DNA of 64,000 nucleotides from Chimonanthus salicifolius (taxonomy: Eukaryota; Streptophyta; Magnoliopsida; Laurales; Calycanthaceae): positions 3,844,001-3,908,000 of the forward strand of contig CM023534.1 of NCBI GenBank assembly GCA_013350335.1, read 5' to 3'. Position 1 is the first letter of the stretch. Every line of letters begins with the position of its first letter. Shown piece after piece: positions 58,701 to 64,000 of this stretch. Both the position numbers and the translations under genes were made by a program. A model generated the notes under the pieces. That model was not told the DNA's origin. It searched no databases and worked only from the letters and a program-made list of their open reading frames with translations.

Positions 58701-61146
58701 TTTTAATCATGAAATCTGAAGCTCAAGAAACTGCAATCATGAAGCATCCTCATATATGAAACTGACATAGCTGAATTACAAATTTATAATGCTCATGGAA
58801 TGCCCATATATTACAACTTCCACAGAAGACACAATATGTACCATTATAAGGTAACAAGCATTGGAGCCTCTAAATCCCAAACTTTGAGGAGTTTATTACA
58901 GCAATTACTTGTTCCGTCTGATCAGTGAAGTTATTGCAAGAGATTTCCTCAATAGTGTCACAAGATATTGAAGCCCAACTGACACAATTGACTCTAAATC
59001 ATTAAACATTAATATTTTTTTTAAATGGTACTGCGAAAATATTAAAAGCACCAGAGGCGTAAACAAGTACAAAGCGTTAAATAGAAAAAAGAGAAGACCC
59101 CAAAGCCCCCTTACACCCTTAAAAGAAAGCATCCAGAAAAAACAAAAGGAGCTTGGAACAATCATTTACACTCTTTCCATGCACACATAATATCGGACAG
59201 ATGCCGAAAGTTGAGCAAGGAGGAGGCACAAGCTGCACATTTGGCAAGGATGCAAGTTGCTGACACTTTGAGGGCTTTCAGCACAATTTATAGTTTTTCT
59301 TATAATATTTACTAATTATTTGTTGTATGAGATCTACATGAGATTTGAGTTATTTTTTATATGAAAGCTTGATTGTTTAATTAATTTAATTCTCTTTTCA
59401 TAGAGTAGAATGTCAATATTTTTAGTTTTGGAAATATTCGAATTCTAAAACAAATCTAACACTTTTAAGTGGATTCGAGTTTGGATCGATCCGAGTTTGA
59501 ATCCTACACAATCTGAATCCGACCCAAGTCAACCCGTTTAAATCCCTTCATGTCACCCAACATGTGCAATGAAATCCAACCTTATGTTGGGTCATGGAAA
59601 CCCGATATTTTTGTTGTTTGTGCCAAAATCTTTAATTTCATTGAAAATAAACAAAGTAGTGTCTTGGTGAGCAAGGAAAACCTCCCTCTTTTCCTCATTA
59701 AATTTTCCTATCCCCTCGCTCCACCCCAACCCTATAGGATTCCATAGAATAAAAGGAAAATTTGTCATTTTTTTTTTTGTATCCTTGGCAAAGAAACCTT
59801 ATTCAATGACTCCATGTAAGAAGAGAGAAGAGCCTCATTTTCCATATTCTTCATTTTGCATAGGTGCAAAATGACAAACAACCCCTTAATGTGTTCTCAC
59901 TCTTGACAGGGGAACTACCATGCTTGTAGCAAATAGTTAGCATCAAGTGGCGCTAGTGAAAACCTAATGAATACCTATAGATCTCCAAAACAGGAAGATC
60001 CATCAATACCAATGGAATTGCACCAACCGTTAAATTGGATCTAACAACTTTATCCCAATCCAAACAGGTTTCCAGTGTGACCATATCCCGAGTCAACTAC
60101 TTGAGTTTCCAGATTATGAAAAAAAAAAAACATTTTGTGCCAGTTACCAAAGAAATCGAATTTCTAGTCTTTCTTGTGAATAATTTCTTGAGGTTATCCC
60201 TCAATGGGATGTTGCAGGAATGATGGTTACATCACAAAGGTGTTGATATCTTCTGCGTACATGTTGAGAATAATGAGATTTGTGATCCATTACCAAGGTC
60301 GCACATTCAACTGTATTATTTCTAGATCCAAGAATATTTGCAGTTAATTTTGATGATATGCAAAAGGCAAGAATCTCAATATATGAAACTTACATTACGT
60401 TGTCCAGGTATAATTCTGGAAACATGGCTTAGTTTAAGGTGCTTTTCCTCCTTGCCCGAGAACCATATCAAAACAGATTCATCCTGAAAAGAGATATGTA
60501 TCACATACAACTTGAGAATATTTAGAGAAAGAAAGAAAACATAACTCAACTATAGAAATTGGGGATGTGACTTAAGTATCTAGTGCTTTGGTTATGGTTT
60601 GGTAGGTTTGTGCCAGGTCTATGTTGTAGTGCAACTTGAGAGCCCCAGCAGAAAGCTACTAAGGTGGGCCCTCCCCCACAAAAAATTAATTTAATAGAAT
60701 GTGGCCATAGGGACCACGTATCAGATATTAAGCTGATAAGAACAGATAGTACACTATTCTGTGAAGGCTTCTGTATCTATTCCTACAATTTCACACTGTT
60801 ACTATAATAAGGAAAGTCATATAGTTCCTTCTCAAAAGCATAGCCATTGATTATTTATGGTCACTTTACTTCTGAGTTATGACACTATTCTGTGAAGGCT
60901 CTGCAGTATGAAATTTTAAATATGGTACAGGATAAACTATAAGAAATGATTAAAGCCAAGAAATGGAGTGTCTCATAGTGACATATAAAACAATTTTAGT
61001 CGACATAAAGTAAAGGTAGAACATTAATGGCATTGTATAAGATAACCAGTACAACTTACATTTGCAAGTCTGAATGGGCAAAACTTGGGTTTCCCTCTGC
61101 GCCCATATTTAAGTAAATACGCCCCTTTTTTAAGAGCAGTAATGGC
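49703..61146 (-). CDS. PRAF: PRAF-family PH, RCC1, FYVE and BRX domain protein (5' end missing)
   Basis: Visible exons are 61146-61060, 60483-60394, 58624-58544, 58314-58120, 58032-55897, 53433-53287, 51331-50952 and 49847-49703: 1087 codons with consistent phases. A short first exon (usually about 15 codons) was not found. PRAF proteins bind phosphoinositides and can act as Rab exchange factors at membranes. The first four exons encode the PH domain ([19 protein letters not shown]). Exon 58032-55897 encodes seven RCC1 blades ([26 protein letters not shown] and others) and then a FYVE zinc finger. That finger has the family's variant core [10 protein letters not shown] in place of RRHHCRxCG. 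A coiled coil follows ([16 protein letters not shown], then [20 protein letters not shown]). The BRX motif ([19 protein letters not shown]) ends just before QRSIM. Introns hold much transposon debris. Confidence 0.93.
50484..50773. mobile_element. Solo LTR in the last PRAF intron
   Basis: The 290-bp block begins TGATAGGA and ends TCCTATCA, a perfect 8-bp inverted pair with TG...CA termini. Flanks TCCAT (50479-50483) and TCCAC (50774-50778) form a 4/5 target duplication. Inside are a TATA-like TATTTATAGG and AATGAATAATGAAATGAG, as in Copia LTRs. No internal domain remains, so unequal recombination between two LTRs probably left it. Confidence 0.8.
51590..51760 (+). repeat. SINE, family C, in PRAF intron 7
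   Basis: TGTAGCACAACTGGTCAAG (A box) and GAGGTTGTGGGTTCAAGTCT (B box) are followed by CAGTCGGTCCATGGCAAAAT and a (GAT)n tail instead of poly(A). A related copy lies at 52432. A second head-like piece follows at 51763-51830. Confidence 0.65.
52432..52610 (+). repeat. SINE, family C, in PRAF intron 7
   Basis: CCATAGCATAATTGGTAAG and AAGGTCGCAGGTTCTAGTC are followed by GGCAGTCAGCCCATGAAAAA, GCCAGATCCAAT and a GAT-rich end. Order and spacing match the copy at 51590. Confidence 0.6.
53489..53540 (-). pseudogene. Broken duplicate of the PRAF coiled-coil exon start
   Basis: The phrase CAACTTCTTGAAGTTGGG, then a GTGAGATTTTCC-like block and CCTACAAAATRAG, occurs at 53395-53445 (start of the real exon with its acceptor) and again here. 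The copy keeps the acceptor-like end but has a changed frame that reaches a stop after five codons. It is therefore a tandem fragment, not an alternative exon. A CT run at 53472-53486 lies between the copies. Confidence 0.7.
53540..53815 (+). mobile_element. LINE 3' end with RNase H tail, in PRAF intron 6
   Basis: The plus-strand frame reads [20 protein letters not shown] and then a stop, typical of the last RNase H helix of a plant LINE ORF2. A T-rich 3' UTR with GGTCTAATTCGTTTAGACCC and a poly(A) of 11 near 53800 follow. It is antisense to PRAF and 5'-truncated. Confidence 0.75.
54522..54785 (+). mobile_element. LINE 3' end with RNase H tail, second copy
   Basis: The frame [20 protein letters not shown] and its 3' UTR (GGGTCTAATTCTGTTAGACC, then a poly(A) near 54774) match the copy at 53540. 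The two lie 1 kb apart in the same orientation within PRAF intron 6. Confidence 0.75.
54786..55896. other. Remaining part of PRAF intron 6
   Basis: Besides the C20 run, a phrase of about 80 bases (CTCTCTCTCTTGGTGCCTCT, then GTGCAGCTATTTCTGTTCA) occurs at 54985-55065 and again at 55120-55195. A SINE-like piece with GTGGATTCAGTCCCACC lies near 55690-55770. No exon was found here. Confidence 0.45.
54903..54922. repeat. C20 homopolymer
   Basis: Twenty consecutive C bases, followed by TCTCCCC, lie inside PRAF intron 6. The PRAF transcript would carry G20. Confidence 0.95.
59130..59285 (-). repeat. LINE-like 3' fragment in a PRAF intron
   Basis: The minus strand reads [20 protein letters not shown] and on to [12 protein letters not shown] and a stop. 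It is related to the fragment at 12965-13150. Confidence 0.35.
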
Positions 61147-64000
61147 CTGTTGCAAAGGTCATGCCAAGAACCAAGTTAAGCATGTTCAATATGCACCTAT
61201 GACAGAAAAGGGAAAATAAACCCCTCCATGACAATGGAGGATACATACACAGCTCAGATCACCTGCACCCACAATCCTCCCCAAGCACTGGTGCCGAGGG
61301 GATCCCAGGCATGATACATGCATACATACATAAATAGTTCAGACCACTTGCATGCCCTTCAATGCAGAGGTCTGTGAGGTGGGAAAGTGTGCAAATAGGG
61401 CCGACAAGAGCTCCATTCAGCCTAGTGTTTATATTTGCATTGGTTCCTAGGAAATCCTTATACGTACGTGTATTTGTGTGTGTGAGGGGGGAGAGAGAGA
61501 TTCTAATACATGTTCAAATATTTTTTAAATGTTCAAGTATAACCGACTACATATATCATAAAAGAAATACTCTACTAAGATGAACAAATTAATGCAAATG
61601 ATTCATCACACATTCGACATTAGGCCCTTCTTGAGATGTAACATTAGACATGGTCTACACTACAAGTCTAAGTGCTGTATTCTTAATCTTACGAATAGCA
61701 TGGCGTCAAAATTATGTATAAATAAAAATAAATAATATAGGCTTACGAATGTAATACAAAATACTCTAATTAAGTAATGATTATCGACATTCAAATCTCA
61801 ATAATGATTACAAATAATACACACCTTCCAACACCAAAAGCTTTCTTAATTGTCTTGCAAACTAACTCTATCCTTCTCAACTTGATCTTGAGTCACTGAC
61901 TTCAAGTGCCACTAGAATCGAATCCAAAATTCACATGCCATCAACAAAATCACCAATGCTAGAAAAAGCTCCAATTTTCTTACTTAAGTATCTTAGCTAA
62001 ACCTTTGCTAACACTAGACAAGAGTTCATACGACACTTGGTAAGCGCTTATATGCAATCTTAGTGGTTGCGGGTTCAAATCAGATCAATTACCATTACAA
62101 GCTAATAACAACAACAGTACTGAGTAGCTAGGAGCCAGAAATACCATATTGTAACTGCCGCTTCTTTATTTGGGACAAAATGGAGGCACTTCTATTGTTT
62201 CTAAACTACTTTTATAAAGTTCATGAGATAAGGCAATAGTGTCCCATTTAATGGTGCTCCATGACACTTCAAAACTGCATGAAAAAGCAATCCAAGTTAT
62301 TGCCACCCATCTCCGCAATAGCATCTGAAATTTCCTCTCCAAAATTTAGCCTAAAAAGAAACCCTTAAGGCATTATCTAGCATATGGAACTCAAATTCTT
62401 CCAACATCTAGCTCTAAAAGGAATCTACAAAGTATGGCCACACAAGGAATTCAACATTTTCATGGGAATCTATTGCTACTCCCAATGACTTCAAATGCAC
62501 CAATTTTATCTATCTCCTTCTAGCACTAGCAATTCCATTAAAGAAACCGGTATTATTATCACCTCTCTGAACTGTCTAATTCTCGACCTTCGTTTCCATT
62601 TTACCACATCTTGAAGTCATTTCATTTCAAAGCCTTCATTAGGACTTAGTTTCAAAAAGAACTAGAGCTTATTCTTGGAAATTCGAGTTGATGAATCTTT
62701 TCAAGATTCTTTCCATATTGCCTTTAGTGTTGATGCCTCCAATGTTCTAGAAAGATGATGAATAACATTCGAGTTTAACTTTAACTTCAATTTTTGCGTT
62801 AGTTTTAAGTGTCCCGTGGAAATCATAATCTCTCCACCATAAGTGCAAATTCTTTTTTTAATGTTGTATATAGATCATTTGACATAATTTGTTTCAGCAT
62901 TTCCATTTTGCTAGGGTTTGAGCCTCAATGTTTTGTTACACTCCTAGACCAAAAGCTTTTCATTGGAGTGGGAACATGGAACTCAAAAATCTGACCTAGA
63001 CGGATGGGAAAATCGATTTACCAACACAGAGCTTGTTATTAAATGCTACCACCGATCAAACTATAGAACTTCTATTGGTAGCAAAAGGGCCAAAAGACAA
63101 CATCGCATGAAAATAATAAGGGGAGTGCACTAGAAAGTCTAGAACCCTCAGTTTTCATCAAAGAGTCATTTCCTGAATTGAAAGGGGGAGATAACAAGAA
63201 AAAAGTAAACTTTAACATTTTCTACTCAAAGGAGCCACTTATTATGTTCAACTTTGAAAAATCGTATTTCATGCAATAGGATGGAGGAAGATGAACATTT
63301 AATTACATATTAATTCATTGCCATGTCGTATGAAAGATTTGATAATTTCTACACATCATAGTATGTCTTTGAAATCATTATGCTTTTGGTTTACAAGTAC
63401 TTGTTAGCCAAGAGGATATTTGAACGTAACACAACTATAGAGGAGCATTAATGGCATTCCCTCAACCTTCAACTCCTTAAAGACATACAAGGATGACCAC
63501 TAATAGTTTGGTTTTTTTTTTTTGCAAAAAGTGCAAAGGATGAAAGCAAGGTGAAAGCATCCTGTTCTAAATGGAAGTGATGCCTCAATGTAGATATAGT
63601 AAGATAAAAAGGATGGTAGACAAGCATTGTAACGTTTTGAGAGATTGGCGTGGAAACAGCAATTTAACTTTTTCCGCAAAGTGAGAATTGATACTTCTAA
63701 TCATATAGACATCTTGGACTATAACAATTTTGAAATCACTTAAACTTTAAAGAGAAGTATGATGCTCACTCGATCATGGAACACAACCCTCACAGTGCCC
63801 TTAGGTGGCTGGCAAGACAAATGACTAATGCAACCTATCTTCCATCGTTAATTACATTCACGATTACACAATTGACAAACCCTGAGCTTAAAAAATAAAA
63901 AATAAAAAAATCAATCCCAAGGAAAGAGACTACAATTTAGTCGATTCCTTTTTCAACAAATTATCACAAACCAAATCAACAGTACATCCAAATACAACAT
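61147..64000. other. Probable first intron of PRAF, repeat-filled
   Basis: The expected start of the gene, a short exon ending in an RDIEQ-like peptide, is not visible, so the 5' end probably lies beyond 64000. The stretch carries a possible SINE head (62030-62110), (CATA)n near 61319, and the LINE fragment at 61820-62990. No other gene was found. Confidence 0.5.
61820..62990 (-). mobile_element. LINE ORF2 fragment (endonuclease-RT linker)
   Basis: On the minus strand, about 62450-62570 reads RGDNNTGFFNGIASARRR, the decayed form of the conserved GDxNTxFFHxxAxxRR motif just before the LINE reverse transcriptase. Upstream frames carry ERIQK and DFKMW-type pieces expected of the preceding linker. 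Stops are frequent. It is sense to PRAF. Confidence 0.65.

Noticed and set aside
1..64000. CRISPR array, bacterial operon or viral genome
   Set aside because: The tandem arrays have no unique spacers of regular length, and the genes are plant nuclear genes with spliceosomal introns. No DNA-virus-like genes were seen.

Overview
This window is nuclear DNA from a flowering plant. It is AT-rich, with long introns carrying GT-AG junctions, plant-type SINEs, LINEs, hAT-like MITEs and Copia-type LTRs, and all five recognisable genes are plant families, one of them a thylakoid kinase. I cannot name the species.

All five genes lie on the minus strand. From right to left they are: a PRAF-family PH/RCC1/FYVE/BRX protein (61146-49703, first exon not found, probably beyond the right edge); a WAT1 orthologue of the EamA/nodulin MtN21 transporters (43914-39127); a homologue of the recombination factor HROB/C17orf53 (35736-30738); an intronless GT8 galacturonosyltransferase-like gene of the GATL/PARVUS group (28460-27360); and the thylakoid state-transition kinase STN7 (20254-11402). 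For the STN7, HROB, WAT1 and PRAF genes I rebuilt every visible exon by hand. Splice phases agree throughout, giving 587, 396, 376 and at least 1086 residues; GATL is 366. The genes do not form a functional cluster. Two concern chloroplasts and DNA repair, two concern the cell wall (GATL in xylan/pectin synthesis, WAT1 in secondary-wall formation), and one is a membrane/GTPase regulator. On the plus strand only the last two exons of an unidentified gene (7367-7571) look real.

Layout: 1-3000 holds a Copia-derived LTR element with its target duplication. 3000-9300 is a repeat-rich stretch with a LINE remnant, the two orphan exons and a hAT-like element. 9300-11400 holds SINEs and a possible first exon. 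11402-20254 is STN7, with LINE and SINE debris in its introns. 20500-27000 is a repeat field with a 100-bp tandem array, a 1.15-kb foldback and two hAT-like motif arrays. 27360-28460 is GATL, 30738-35736 HROB, 36600-38600 a duplicated segment, 39127-43914 WAT1, 44500-49300 an intergenic MITE/SINE region, and 49703 to the right edge the PRAF gene, whose introns hold a solo LTR, SINEs, LINE tails and a 20-bp poly(C) run.

The most unusual signal is a set of four short elements (8754-9268, 25290-25782, 25981-26092, 48710-49114). Each has hAT-like ends and an 8-bp target duplication (three perfect, one 6/8), but the interior is almost only a dense palindromic array of one short motif, and that motif differs between elements (AATCGTA, ATCGGCCGAT, CGATCGAGAT, GGGTCGGGT). 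They look like transposons made almost entirely of candidate transposase-binding sites.
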